Source: CAZDIO01 sp964505555 (GTDB lineage: Bacteria; Bdellovibrionota_C; UBA2361; SZUA-149; CAZDIO01). Taken from it: DNA of 64,000 bases. The notes beneath the pieces were generated by a model, which was not told the origin of the DNA, ran no database searches, and worked only from the letters and a program-made list of their open reading frames with translations. The position numbers and the translations under genes were made by a program. Shown here piece after piece: positions 19,101-27,455 of the stretch. Within the stretch, counting starts at the first letter, position 1; each line of letters starts with the position of its first letter. The stretch is taken from assembly GCA_964505555.1 (NCBI GenBank), contig CAZDIO010000117.1, forward strand, positions 24,897-88,896. Reading direction: 5' to 3'.

Positions 19101-19850
19101 TCTGGTGCGCTTTTTGAATTCGATACTTCAACACTGGCAAACGGAAACTATACCCTGAGTGCAAAGGCGTATGATACGGCGCTTAACTCCACCATCTCTG
19201 CTGGGTTTCTTATCACCTCAAGTAATCAAGTTTTAACCCCTGTTATTATCACAAGCTCTCCGATCGATGGCTTTATTGATCCCTTAGAGGACCGAGATGC
19301 GTCAAATGCCAACACCCTTTTTGGTGTTAATGAAGTTTTTATTACCTTCTCAACTCCGGTAAAGAGCGCAACAAGTGACGGAATTGGTGGTTTGAATTTT
19401 CGGGTGCAGTGCTTAAAAAATGGAAACACTGCGTCTGATCTTCAAACAAATGGCGTTCCGACGGTTAACGCAATGTGGGGAAGTGGTGCGGGACCTTACC
19501 GGCTCTTACTTTCAAAACGACTCTGTCTTGGAGCGTGGACTGAGATCTCAGCAAAAAACATTATGGCACCCGGTGGAAACCTTATTTCACCAACTGGAAA
19601 TCGAGTACTCTTAGGATCACTCCCGATGGATCTCACCCAAGACGGAAGAGTTTTAGGAGATGATGTTTCTCGCTGGCTACAAATTTACAACGATACCTAT
19701 AACCCGGGAGCCCTTCTTAAACCTCTTGTTCTCGATCAAAAACGAAACGGCATTATCACCGGAGAAGATATCTCCCGAGCAATCCAGCTCCTTAACGGCA
19801 TAGGAACATTCCGCAACTGGAACGGTTATGAGATGGGACCAAAACCGTAA
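16116..19850 (+). CDS. Large secreted PKD / propeller-repeat / InlB-like / dockerin-like protein
   Basis: 1244 residues. Signal peptide 1-25; PKD domain about 30-105 (SFDPDGNIVSYTWEFGDGT); about ten repeats at 130-690 built on the motif WGxxxxDVWxVG (LWGSSASDVWAVG, IWGRAANDVWLVG, IHGTGPNDVWGVG), probably beta-propeller blades; three InlB-like repeats at about 694-900 (FTGWSGCSTGNQNPLTITMN); an Ig-like domain at about 905-1000; and two EF-hand-like loops near the C-terminus (DLTQDGRVLGDDV, LDQKRNGIITGED) in dockerin type I spacing. Likely surface-exposed or extracellular adhesion or scaffold protein. GTG start with AGGTG ten bases upstream. No C-terminal sorting signal is recognised. Stand-alone gene, convergent with the dipeptidase gene. 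Confidence 0.85.
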   Translation: MRLLLKFITLLLALCSILAAPIASADNQRPITHVGSVLRHGHVGEPMIFDASESFDPDGNIVSYTWEFGDGTTERLTQPVTTHRYNQQGNFNVVLTVEDNNGKTSSSVLDGNSPGVSIAGENFCIGDGFCWENPWPIGETLNTVWAFSGTNVFAAGNSGVLLQFNGSNWIRRETNTRVDLSRMWANDPNNIWFSGGYRWNGSTIVPPQLSAGVAGTGDIAGINVNDVWMPVLVNGTRQGLVRFNGTSWSAPQLTEAAFYFIGNVQGKLYALSDRGLYRYTSGSSWTFLSNSGAPDGVENYRRMWGSSDTDIWLVGANRVKRWNGTSWGNIPGAPTIYTFIGVWGTSPSDVFLLGDSFCNSYRWNGSTFTSIPYSLTLGFDNNMGAIHGTGPNDVWGVGNLGAITHWNGSQWSGGQGIRDFSSPSKQRIFGSGTSAVWTPAQHWDGGSWSFRSSYVDRPHNSMFSFSVNDIWVGGYTGVSHFDGNNWTTYSLEFGTFTNLDSIIDIWGVNSNDLWALKGVAGKLYHWNGNTWSIVSNAPVSSMIWGASPNQIWTAGTNSANTEATNIIYFYNGSSWVPQYNGAANVRINRLWGSSASDVWAVGTKAGTGLILRYNGTTWSQVSPAPTIPILNDIWGRAANDVWLVGEEGIVLHWDGTQFEIFDGGTTRRFTSVWASPLEVWIASGNAILRRKLSTTTPHTLTTNIGSGQGRVDIVPHQTSFASGSEATLVAVPALSQVFTGWSGCSTGNQNPLTITMNTNKSCTANFAPGYVLTVELLGLSQTIGTVTISPDLPTYPHGTSVTLTAATNPESGCSSFLDWNGNPAGSQNPLTITMNSDKHLAARFITSGAALLTRSVSNSSAGMLDGIGSTSGSTSSINCDSDTSLPVSVNNGFSLIDIVNNGQSKGPQNPYALLDILSNHNVRAYFRQNGDLTPPVMSSFTVTNSAGQTLPTGSTLSGLVAFQTQVTDSGGVYKVEYYAGTRLLATVYYNGNSPTSGALFEFDTSTLANGNYTLSAKAYDTALNSTISAGFLITSSNQVLTPVIITSSPIDGFIDPLEDRDASNANTLFGVNEVFITFSTPVKSATSDGIGGLNFRVQCLKNGNTASDLQTNGVPTVNAMWGSGAGPYRLLLSKRLCLGAWTEISAKNIMAPGGNLISPTGNRVLLGSLPMDLTQDGRVLGDDVSRWLQIYNDTYNPGALLKPLVLDQKRNGIITGEDISRAIQLLNGIGTFRNWNGYEMGPKP

Positions 19851-19874
19851 TTGGCTGTAAAGTAGACCCATGAG

Positions 19875-20522
19875 TCAGAGAACATCGTATATCGCCCAGG
19901 GAACTTGAGACCTAAGTGCCCAATAGCGATCACCATACGACCAATGCCACCATTCAAATTCATAGTTTATAAATCCCTGACTGCTCATGGCTTGAATTAA
20001 AATCTGTCGGTTTGCTTGCGCTACGGATGAGATGTTCTCTGCATGAGTAAATCCGGCATTGTGATTTTGAATTGGAGTCTCGTCACTTGTAGAACCCATA
20101 TCGAGCTCCTTTCCAAAACGATCAATGAGAGAAAGATCTATCGCCGAACCCGTTGCATGCGGGGGAAACTCATCTGGGTGGGCGACATACAAAGCCGCAT
20201 CATCTCTCAATGCTTGGTCATCTTTTTCTGGGAACTTCTCTTTGAGCGCTTGAAAATAGTGCTGATAAATCGTGCGTTGAATTGAGAGTGACCGATATCC
20301 CTCTTCAATGAGGAACTTCATTCCATCAGGCAACAAAACACTGGCCTGACAGAGTCGACTGGCCACGCTCTGGCGAATCAGACTAAATTGGGGGTTTGGC
20401 TCTTGCCTTTTTTTTGAAAAAGAAAACTTTTCGAACGTGCGTAAATCCACCAGGGGCTCATAACACTCTCGTATTGGCATTGAGAGCACGTGAGAATTTG
20501 ACAGCAATACTCTGGTGGTCAT
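19875..20522 (-). CDS. Zinc D-alanyl-D-alanine dipeptidase (VanX/DdpX family)
   Basis: 215 residues. M15-family motifs: EEGYRSLSIQRTIY, PPHATGSAIDLSLID with the zinc His and Asp, LDMGSTSDE, and FEWWHWSYGDRYWA with the catalytic Glu and third zinc ligand His. VanX-type enzymes split free D-Ala-D-Ala in the cytoplasm; DdpX homologs recycle it under starvation. No signal peptide is seen, consistent with a cytoplasmic enzyme. The start overlaps the stop of the methyltransferase gene by one base (TAATG). The tandem D-Ala-D-Ala ligase gene is transcribed divergently 2 kb away. Confidence 0.9.
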   Translation of the reverse strand: MTTRVLLSNSHVLSMPIRECYEPLVDLRTFEKFSFSKKRQEPNPQFSLIRQSVASRLCQASVLLPDGMKFLIEEGYRSLSIQRTIYQHYFQALKEKFPEKDDQALRDDAALYVAHPDEFPPHATGSAIDLSLIDRFGKELDMGSTSDETPIQNHNAGFTHAENISSVAQANRQILIQAMSSQGFINYEFEWWHWSYGDRYWALRSQVPWAIYDVL

Positions 20523-21268
20523 TACCCCTTCTTCTCTACTAGGTAACAGGAGAAATGTTCGCGCTCTCCCTCAACGTTTACTAACCGAAGCTCACCAAAG
20601 CCCACCTCGATCATCTGTTGTTGAAGCTCAGAAAATGTGATCAACCGGGACGCACGCTCTACAAAATAAGAACTTTCACCAATTTGTAATTTAATTCTCC
20701 ATATTCGCGTAGCATCTTCAAAACGAGCAATGATCGTTTCTTCAATTCTCACCTCGAGTCCTCCCACTTGAGCGCTAAAGTCACTGTTCATTATTGGATG
20801 AGTTTGGCTTTTCTCATTTGGAAGATCCAGGTAGAAACTCCCGTGAGGTTTGATACAGGCTGCAAAGCTTTGAAGAATGCTTTTTAACTTTTCATTTGTT
20901 ACAACCGCCTGTTGACCATCTTCCCAGGTATCTGCATACATCAGGGAGTTTCCACGACAGATCAATAAATCAAACCGTTCGGGGAAGATGCTCCCGAGAC
21001 TGCTCCAATGATGAACTCTGGGAACTACTGGCAATCCTTGTCGAGAGGCATTCTCCTCTAAACGCGTTAACATCTCCTTACTTGAATCACTGAGCTCGAT
21101 TGCGTACCCTGCCTTGATTAAATCAAGACTTAAAAACCCAGTGCCCGCAGCACAGTCAAGAATATTACTCTTTCGAAAGGGAGAAAAAAGCCGATCAAAG
21201 CTCCGAAAGAGTTTGGGGCGATTATAAATCGCTTGTAAATACAGGTCATAAAGTTCTGGAAAGCTCAC
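20522..21268 (-). CDS. Class I SAM-dependent methyltransferase
   Basis: 248 residues. SAM-binding motif I NILDCAAGTGFLSLDL (about 35-50), acidic motif II IELSDSSKEML, motif IV FDLLICRGNSLMYAD and post-motif SFYLDLPNEK. The small-molecule N- or O-methyltransferase fold resembles glycine/sarcosine methyltransferases, but the substrate is not determined. Translationally coupled to the downstream VanX-like gene and 57 bases downstream of the Lrp-type regulator gene, so all three may be one transcript. Confidence 0.8.
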   Translation of the reverse strand: MSFPELYDLYLQAIYNRPKLFRSFDRLFSPFRKSNILDCAAGTGFLSLDLIKAGYAIELSDSSKEMLTRLEENASRQGLPVVPRVHHWSSLGSIFPERFDLLICRGNSLMYADTWEDGQQAVVTNEKLKSILQSFAACIKPHGSFYLDLPNEKSQTHPIMNSDFSAQVGGLEVRIEETIIARFEDATRIWRIKLQIGESSYFVERASRLITFSELQQQMIEVGFGELRLVNVEGEREHFSCYLVEKKG

Positions 21269-21325
21269 CGTAATACCCTTGTCATTCTCTGCCTTCTTAT
21301 CTTTATGAAAAACGGATTTAATATC

Positions 21326-22324
21326 TTATTTGATCTTCCTCGGAGGATTAAGAATATTTCTAAATCCCGGGGTCCATTCATCATAATGAATCACAAGACT
21401 GTCAATTTTTCGAATCAATTTTGGAAACTCCTTGCGAAGCATCTCAAGAAGTTTTTCATAGGCAGAAAAACTTTCAATCACAATCTCTAGCTCAAGAGAC
21501 CAGAGGTTTCGTAGAAAGTAGATAACTTGTGGAATATTCGATACGTATTTGATGAATCGTTGATACTCTCGTTCTTCAAAGCTATGTACCTCGATCAAAG
21601 TTTTAAAATATGTAAGTCCTAGTTTTTTAAAGTCGAGATCAACTCGATAGTGTAGCAAAATCCCTGCTTGCTCTAACTTCTGCATCCGCGCTCGCACAAT
21701 CGCTGGAGTTGTGCGCAAACGGCTTGCAATTTCGGTTACAGGAATTCTTGCATCATCAACAAGCTCAGCAATGATATTATAGTCTACTGCTTTTAGATTT
21801 GCCGGGGTGACATCTTTGACATATTCAAGTGGGGGAGAACAATGTCCAGTAAGATAATTACTTGGATACTGGAGAACAACCACAGGCACGTAACCCTGAA
21901 GATCTACCACTACCGATCGAAAATCTGTGGTTAATTTTTCAATAACTTGAAACAGCTCACTATAATGTTGATAAAAAAGTCCGATGAGTAGATCCCAAGA
22001 TCCAGAGGTGAGTCCATACCAATATACATTTCCAAGCTTTTTCAAATAGCTAATTAGCTTCTCTCGCTCATCAGAGATATTAATCAGTTTGACGTGAATT
22101 TTATAAAGATGATAACCCATCTTTCCTGGACTAAAAGAGGTCCGAAAGCCCCGGATAACTCCGGCATCTAAAAGTCGGTGCAGATGATACTCCACCGTTT
22201 GTCGTGGCCGTCCAAGGCGCTCCGATATCGCCGGAAGCGAAGTTCGACAGTCAAGCTCCAACACATGTAGCAGCTCTCGATCAAACGGCGTCAAAACTGC
22301 GTGCTGGAGTTCCTTAACTTTCAT
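21326..22324 (-). CDS. Double Lrp/AsnC-type regulator (two HTH-RAM units)
   Basis: 332 residues from the ATG at 22324 (a TTG start would add ten). Two Lrp-like units in tandem: HTH about 12-60 (FDRELLHVLELDCRTSLP, RPRQTVEYHLHRLL) with ligand domain about 70-150, then HTH about 180-230 (VDYNIIAELVDDARIPVTEI, VRARMQKLEQAGIL) with a second RAM-like domain to about 320. Usual Lrp proteins have one unit of about 150 residues. Members sense amino acids; here it may control the divergent D-Ala-D-Ala ligase fusion and the co-directional dipeptidase. Upstream TATAGT lies close to the ATG, so leaderless translation is possible. Confidence 0.85.
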   Translation of the reverse strand: MKVKELQHAVLTPFDRELLHVLELDCRTSLPAISERLGRPRQTVEYHLHRLLDAGVIRGFRTSFSPGKMGYHLYKIHVKLINISDEREKLISYLKKLGNVYWYGLTSGSWDLLIGLFYQHYSELFQVIEKLTTDFRSVVVDLQGYVPVVVLQYPSNYLTGHCSPPLEYVKDVTPANLKAVDYNIIAELVDDARIPVTEIASRLRTTPAIVRARMQKLEQAGILLHYRVDLDFKKLGLTYFKTLIEVHSFEEREYQRFIKYVSNIPQVIYFLRNLWSLELEIVIESFSAYEKLLEMLRKEFPKLIRKIDSLVIHYDEWTPGFRNILNPPRKIK

Positions 22325-22529
22325 AGGGGAGACTATATCAAAATTGCCAACCAATGATATTCGGTCCGTTTTTAAGTAAAACTAAATAAATTCAATTAGT
22401 TAAACTACAAACGACCAATCCGATATTTAGCAATATTTAACAAATCTTGCCTTTTTAAATAACTTCTGCCAATATTCTTCTGGGCTGCTTTGGTGCTCCC
22501 ATAGTCAAAAATAAGCGTCTTTTGAGAAA

Positions 22530-24950
22530 ATGATAAAGATTGCCATACTCTGTGGAGGATCATCTGCCGAACGAGGGATCTCCCTCAACTCCGCTCGATC
22601 CGTCTACGACCATCTTCCTCGAACACAATTTGAAATCTCATTAGTCTATTTTGATCTCCTACTCGAACCATATCAGATCACCCCAGCACAACTGTACTCA
22701 AATACACCTTCAGATTTTGATTTTAAACTACATCACGTAGCACACCCTCTCAGCAAGCAAGCCCTCGCGCAGTTACTGACCAATGTAGATCTAGTTTTTC
22801 CGCTCATTCATGGGCGGTTTGGCGAAGATGGTGAACTTCAAGCGATGCTTGAGAACTTAGGTTGTAACGTTCTGGGTCTTGATAGTCAGGCTTGTTTGCA
22901 AAGCTACGACAAAGCACTGGCACGAACACATCTGAGACAACTAGGACTTTTCACCCTTCCCTACCTTCTCCTCAATAATACCAATGGCGCACTCAAAGAA
23001 GTAGAGAACTTCATGAGCCAATACAGCCTGGAAAAGATTGTCGTAAAGCCCTGTCGGGGAGGTTCAAGTATTGGGGTTGGCGTAGCACTTAATTCACAAG
23101 AAGCGGTAGCGCTCATTGAGGAAATACTGAGCAAAAACATTGACTCACAAGCACTTGTTGAGCCCTACTGTGTCGGCCAAGAGTTTACTGTGATCGTTTT
23201 CCAAAACGATGTCGGCGAACCGGTACCTCTCGTTCCAACAGAGATTGAGTTATTAAATCGTGATCAACGGTCCATTTTTAGCTATCGCAGAAAGTATCTC
23301 CCTTCTCACCAGACGGTATATCATAGCCCACCACGCTTTTCGCCGAAGATCCTCTCAGAGATCAGCGCGCATGCAAAATCAGTCTTTCGCTTCTTTCAAA
23401 TGCGGGATTTCGTAAGAATTGACGGTTGGGTTTTTCCGGATGGTCGCATTCTTTTTTCTGACATAAACCCAATAAGCGGCATGGAACAAAATAGCTTTTT
23501 TTTCCAACAAACAGCACAACTGGGGCTCTCACATACTGAGGCACTTCAATTTCTCATCCGCAATGCCTGCAAACGTCGTGCTCTAAGAATTCCCCTCACT
23601 ACCGAACTTCCTACTCAAAAACAGAAAATCCCCGTGCGCGTTATTTTTGGGGGCAATACTGCCGAGCGTCAAGTGTCATTGATGAGTGGTACAAATGTTT
23701 GGTTAAAACTTCGCGGATCAAACCAATATGAACCTACCCCCTACCTGCTTGGGACCGATGGCACTATTTGGCAATTACCGTACGCTTATTGTCTCTATCA
23801 CACCGTTGAAGAAATCTCTGCTCTCTGCGAAAAGAGCATTGAACGGGAACAGAGGCTAGCACCTCTTCGCGCGCAGATTCTAGAAGATCTGTGTCTTCCT
23901 TCGCAAAAACCTCATGCAGAATTTCTTCCTCATCATTTAACACTCACGGAGTTCCTCGCCTGTAAAGATCTCGTTTTTATTGCACTCCACGGAGGGGTCG
24001 GGGAAAATGGTATCTTTCAAGCTCAGCTTGCATCAGCAAATATTCCCTTCACCGGCTCAGCGGCACCGGCCTCTCAGCGATGCATGGATAAACTTGCAAC
24101 TTCAGACACTTTGCAAGGTCTCAACTCTCTTGGAATACTTACCCCAAAAAAATTTAAACTCAATGTTCTTGAAATTGAACAAATAATTAAAAATGAAGCT
24201 CGCCTAGAAGCCCTTTGGAAACAACTACTCACTGAATTATCAAATAGTAAGGGAGAACAAACGATCATCATTAAACCGAACGATGATGGTTGCTCCGTAG
24301 GGGTGGCGCGCTTAGCCTCTGTGAAAGATTTGCAGCATTATTTACAAGCAATCATTGACAATCAAGAGGCCATATCTCCTGGGACCCTTCTTCTCCATGA
24401 AGAAATTATTGAAATGCCTTCATTCAAACCAGAACTGCTGCTCTGTGAAGAATATATCATTTGCGATCACGTTTGCATCGAGGGCACTCATATACAGTGG
24501 ACCTCCCGCACTGACTGGATTGAAATCACAATGGGGGTTGTTGAGCGAAATGGCAAGATGCACTCTTTCCATCCAAGCCTCACCGTTGCTTCTGGGAATG
24601 TGTTGAGCGTAGAAGAAAAATTTCAAGGGGGCACGGGAGTAAATATCACTCCACCTCCAGAGCAGTTTATTTCATTTGAAACGATCGAACTTGCAAAAAA
24701 GAGAATGGAGCTGGTTGCAGGGAGACTGGGCCTTCGTGGTTTTGCGCGAATTGATGCTTTTCTCCATCGTCACACCGGAGAATTAATAATTATCGAAGCA
24801 AACACGATTCCAGGGCTTACACCATCGACGGTAATTTACCATCAAGCTCTTGCTGAACCCCAGCCGGTAACTCCGAGAGATTTCCTTGAAGGAATTATTA
24901 GTGCCGCACAGATGAAGAGCGCTCCTGCGTTCGGATCAGAAGCGCGTTAG
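22530..24950 (+). CDS. Tandem fusion of two D-alanine-D-alanine ligase (ATP-grasp) modules
   Basis: 806 residues, about 2.5 times a normal Ddl. Module 1 (about 1-350): GGSSAERGISLNSA, KPCRGGSSIGVG, omega-loop SYRRKYLP with the Lys255-Tyr256 pair expected of D-Ala-D-Ala specificity, VRID, and FSDINPISG in which Asp311 replaces the usual metal Glu. Module 2 (about 366-795): GGNTAERQVSLMSG, KPNDDGCSVGV, omega-loop VEEKFQGGTG with Phe698 in place of Tyr, ARID, and canonical EANTIPG. Thus each half keeps the fold, with complementary deviations. Expected role: D-Ala-D-Ala for peptidoglycan. GAGAAA precedes the ATG. Divergent from the Lrp-type regulator; monocistronic. Confidence 0.88.
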   Translation: MIKIAILCGGSSAERGISLNSARSVYDHLPRTQFEISLVYFDLLLEPYQITPAQLYSNTPSDFDFKLHHVAHPLSKQALAQLLTNVDLVFPLIHGRFGEDGELQAMLENLGCNVLGLDSQACLQSYDKALARTHLRQLGLFTLPYLLLNNTNGALKEVENFMSQYSLEKIVVKPCRGGSSIGVGVALNSQEAVALIEEILSKNIDSQALVEPYCVGQEFTVIVFQNDVGEPVPLVPTEIELLNRDQRSIFSYRRKYLPSHQTVYHSPPRFSPKILSEISAHAKSVFRFFQMRDFVRIDGWVFPDGRILFSDINPISGMEQNSFFFQQTAQLGLSHTEALQFLIRNACKRRALRIPLTTELPTQKQKIPVRVIFGGNTAERQVSLMSGTNVWLKLRGSNQYEPTPYLLGTDGTIWQLPYAYCLYHTVEEISALCEKSIEREQRLAPLRAQILEDLCLPSQKPHAEFLPHHLTLTEFLACKDLVFIALHGGVGENGIFQAQLASANIPFTGSAAPASQRCMDKLATSDTLQGLNSLGILTPKKFKLNVLEIEQIIKNEARLEALWKQLLTELSNSKGEQTIIIKPNDDGCSVGVARLASVKDLQHYLQAIIDNQEAISPGTLLLHEEIIEMPSFKPELLLCEEYIICDHVCIEGTHIQWTSRTDWIEITMGVVERNGKMHSFHPSLTVASGNVLSVEEKFQGGTGVNITPPPEQFISFETIELAKKRMELVAGRLGLRGFARIDAFLHRHTGELIIIEANTIPGLTPSTVIYHQALAEPQPVTPRDFLEGIISAAQMKSAPAFGSEAR

Positions 24951-24978
24951 GACAATTTCGCACCTCTACAGGGGCCTA

Positions 24979-25161
24979 TCAGTAGACTGCATTCATACTT
25001 GAGAGAGAAGCGGCTGTCTTTGAGCCTTCGTCTTTGAAAAAAGGAATCGCGATAACCACGATCAGCGCGGCGAGTAATCCAATGACTATGAGGCTTATTG
25101 CCCCCCGGTTACCAAAGGGTTTTTGCCGAAATTCTTTATGATCTGATGTTGTAAAAGTCAT
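24979..25161 (-). CDS. Small single-pass membrane or pilin-like protein
   Basis: 60 residues, not recognised. Hydrophilic residues 1-18, then NRGAISLIVIGLLAALIVV and a short hydrophobic continuation to IPFF (about 18-43), and a polar tail. The RG followed by a hydrophobic helix ending in Pro resembles a prepilin-type leader, but the conserved Glu5 is missing. No convincing Shine-Dalgarno precedes the ATG. It lies between the ligase fusion and the MMPL transporter gene. Called on the basis of its protein-like composition only. Confidence 0.45.
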   Translation of the reverse strand: MTFTTSDHKEFRQKPFGNRGAISLIVIGLLAALIVVIAIPFFKDEGSKTAASLSSMNAVY

Positions 25162-25250
25162 GTTAGTCTATCGGGCAGGGAAGATCAGAACACAAGCTCA
25201 AAACGAAGTTATCCCTCAGATAGCATCGGCACACCTCTTCTCTACACCTT

Positions 25251-27455
25251 TCAAGAGTGAATTGAGATTTTAGGAAGCCAGTTCAATCCCCGAGGAAGAT
25301 ACCAATTCCACTTACCAAGAAGCTTTAGGCTCGCTGGAAGCAGCAACGATCGAACCACCGTCGCATCAAGAAAGACGGCCACCGCCAACCCAATTCCCAG
25401 CTGCTTCATCACCGGAAGCTCTAGCGTGGCAATAATCGAAAAAACAGAAACCATAATCAATGCTGCGCTGGTGATCGTTCGTGATGTCGTTAGGAGTGCC
25501 CTTTTAATCGCAACATCGGTCTCCTTCCCAGACAACACCTCTTCGCGCACCCGTGAGAGGAGAAAAACATGATAATCCATCGAGAGACCAAACAAAATTG
25601 CAAACAACAGTGCCGGAACAAAACTTTCAATCACCCCGTATTGTAAATCATCAAACACATTCCTTTTAAACACCTCTTGAAACACGAGCACCATGACTCC
25701 AAATGCAGCGCCAGTGGAAAGTAGGTTCAAAAGTATGGCCTTCAATGGCACCACAATGGAACGAAAAGCAATCAATAAAAACATCATGCTCAGTCCGAGA
25801 ACTGCGGCATACACTCGCCAAGTTTTTTTGCCGTACCGCTCATCGTCGTCAACTGCATACGGAAGTGTGCCACTAAGAGTGGCCTCGACCCCCGCTGCGT
25901 CATACAATTCCGGAATCATTATATGACGAATATCTTCAACAGCTTTGTGAGCGGCAGCATCATTGATATTCCCTGGCACTACAAAACTGTAGCGCACTAC
26001 AGAATTATCCTTAGACCGGTCAACGCGCAGCGGGCCACGAAGTTCAGATATTTCAGATATACGTTTTAGAAACCGTGGCACAGTTCCATCTTGTTCCCGA
26101 GCCGACAGATCTGCACCCCTAAGAATTACAGATAAATCTGCGCCAACCAAATCAGGAAACGCCACTTGTATCTTGCGAAATGCCTGAGTGAGCTGCAATG
26201 AATATGGGAGGGTTTGTGGTTGTACGGTGCTGCCCAAATGGATCCTCGTTGAAAAATAACAAAACAAAAGGAGAAGCCCGCCCATAACAACCATAATAGA
26301 TTTGGGGTGGCTGATACTTAATTGCAACAAACCACCAATGGTCGATTCGTCACGACTTTCAATCCGCCGACGAATTCGACCACATTCAATTACTGGCCCA
26401 AGAATCAAAAGCAATAAAGGAAGTATGGTAACACAACTAAAAACGGTAATGATTGTTGCCGCGATCGAAACGGCAGCCATCGATGTCAGTATCGTATCCT
26501 GCATTAGCAAAAGCCCAGAGAGAGAAAGCGCCACGGTCAATCCACTTAAAACTACCGCTCGACCTGCGGTTCTCCGAGCAATGGTAATTGCCTCTGGGTA
26601 CGAGCGCCCGCTTTGGACCTCCTCTCGCATCCGACTAATGATGAAGAGAGAATAATCCACCCCAATCGCCAAAACCAATAAGACCACAAGCTGCGAAGCT
26701 GTCGCGCTGACTGGTCCAACAAGTGTGCTAAAAATTGCGGTGACTCCAAGAGCTGCTCCAAGACTAACAAGTGCAAATAACAACGGAATCAAAGCCGCGA
26801 CAACAGAACTAAAGGTCCAGATAAGCACTAACAGAGAAAGAGGAAGAGTAAAGATTAACGATCTATCGAGATCCCGGTTAATTAAAGCAAAAATCTCATT
26901 ATCCCCCAACCCTTTACTGATATAGCTGATTTTAAAATCAGGGAAGTTTTCTAACCACTCTGTAATCTCCTTTGGAAATAACGCCAACGCTTGCGCGGAC
27001 CGATCCACCGAAACATCTGTTTCGGCGATAAACAAGAGGCTCCTTTGATCAGCAGAGGTAAAGATCGCGTCATTGAGTGAATTATGCCCGGCGGTCTGAA
27101 CATTGAGAAAGAGCGCTGACTTTTCCTGCTCAGCAGTATTTTTAGTAGCGCTCTTAGATCCCTGCAAAAAACTCAGTAACGAATCACGCGCCTGGATGAA
27201 TTTAATATCGCTGACATCTTCGCTCGGATGATCGAGCATTACTAGCACCTGATCGCGTGGTGGAATTCCCGCTGCAATCGCTAGTTGTTCGCCGTGATTC
27301 TCAGATAACGCCAGGTGAGAGGAAGGCCCAGGAAGCACCGTTTTAAAACCAAGCCAGAGCCCGCCTGCAAACAGCAAACATGAACCTAGAAGCCAAAAAC
27401 TGATCCATCTAACGACACTACGTCCAGATCTGGTACTACGATCTGCCTCAATCAC
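25251..27455 (-). CDS. MMPL-family RND exporter
   Basis: 734 residues. N-terminal helix, periplasmic domain about 45-200, then helices 2-6, a second periplasmic domain about 405-530 and helices 7-12. The two inner repeats carry the family signatures GVDYSLFIISRMREE (about 275) and GLSMDYHVFLLSRVREE (about 625), with the proton-relay Asp in each. MMPL proteins export lipids, glycolipids and polyketide lipids (as in mycobacteria) or hopanoids (HpnN). Overlaps the LuxR gene by four bases (ATGA). Being divergent from the type III PKS operon, it is the natural exporter of that product. Confidence 0.9.
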   Translation of the reverse strand: MIEADRSTRSGRSVVRWISFWLLGSCLLFAGGLWLGFKTVLPGPSSHLALSENHGEQLAIAAGIPPRDQVLVMLDHPSEDVSDIKFIQARDSLLSFLQGSKSATKNTAEQEKSALFLNVQTAGHNSLNDAIFTSADQRSLLFIAETDVSVDRSAQALALFPKEITEWLENFPDFKISYISKGLGDNEIFALINRDLDRSLIFTLPLSLLVLIWTFSSVVAALIPLLFALVSLGAALGVTAIFSTLVGPVSATASQLVVLLVLAIGVDYSLFIISRMREEVQSGRSYPEAITIARRTAGRAVVLSGLTVALSLSGLLLMQDTILTSMAAVSIAATIITVFSCVTILPLLLLILGPVIECGRIRRRIESRDESTIGGLLQLSISHPKSIMVVMGGLLLLFCYFSTRIHLGSTVQPQTLPYSLQLTQAFRKIQVAFPDLVGADLSVILRGADLSAREQDGTVPRFLKRISEISELRGPLRVDRSKDNSVVRYSFVVPGNINDAAAHKAVEDIRHIMIPELYDAAGVEATLSGTLPYAVDDDERYGKKTWRVYAAVLGLSMMFLLIAFRSIVVPLKAILLNLLSTGAAFGVMVLVFQEVFKRNVFDDLQYGVIESFVPALLFAILFGLSMDYHVFLLSRVREEVLSGKETDVAIKRALLTTSRTITSAALIMVSVFSIIATLELPVMKQLGIGLAVAVFLDATVVRSLLLPASLKLLGKWNWYLPRGLNWLPKISIHS

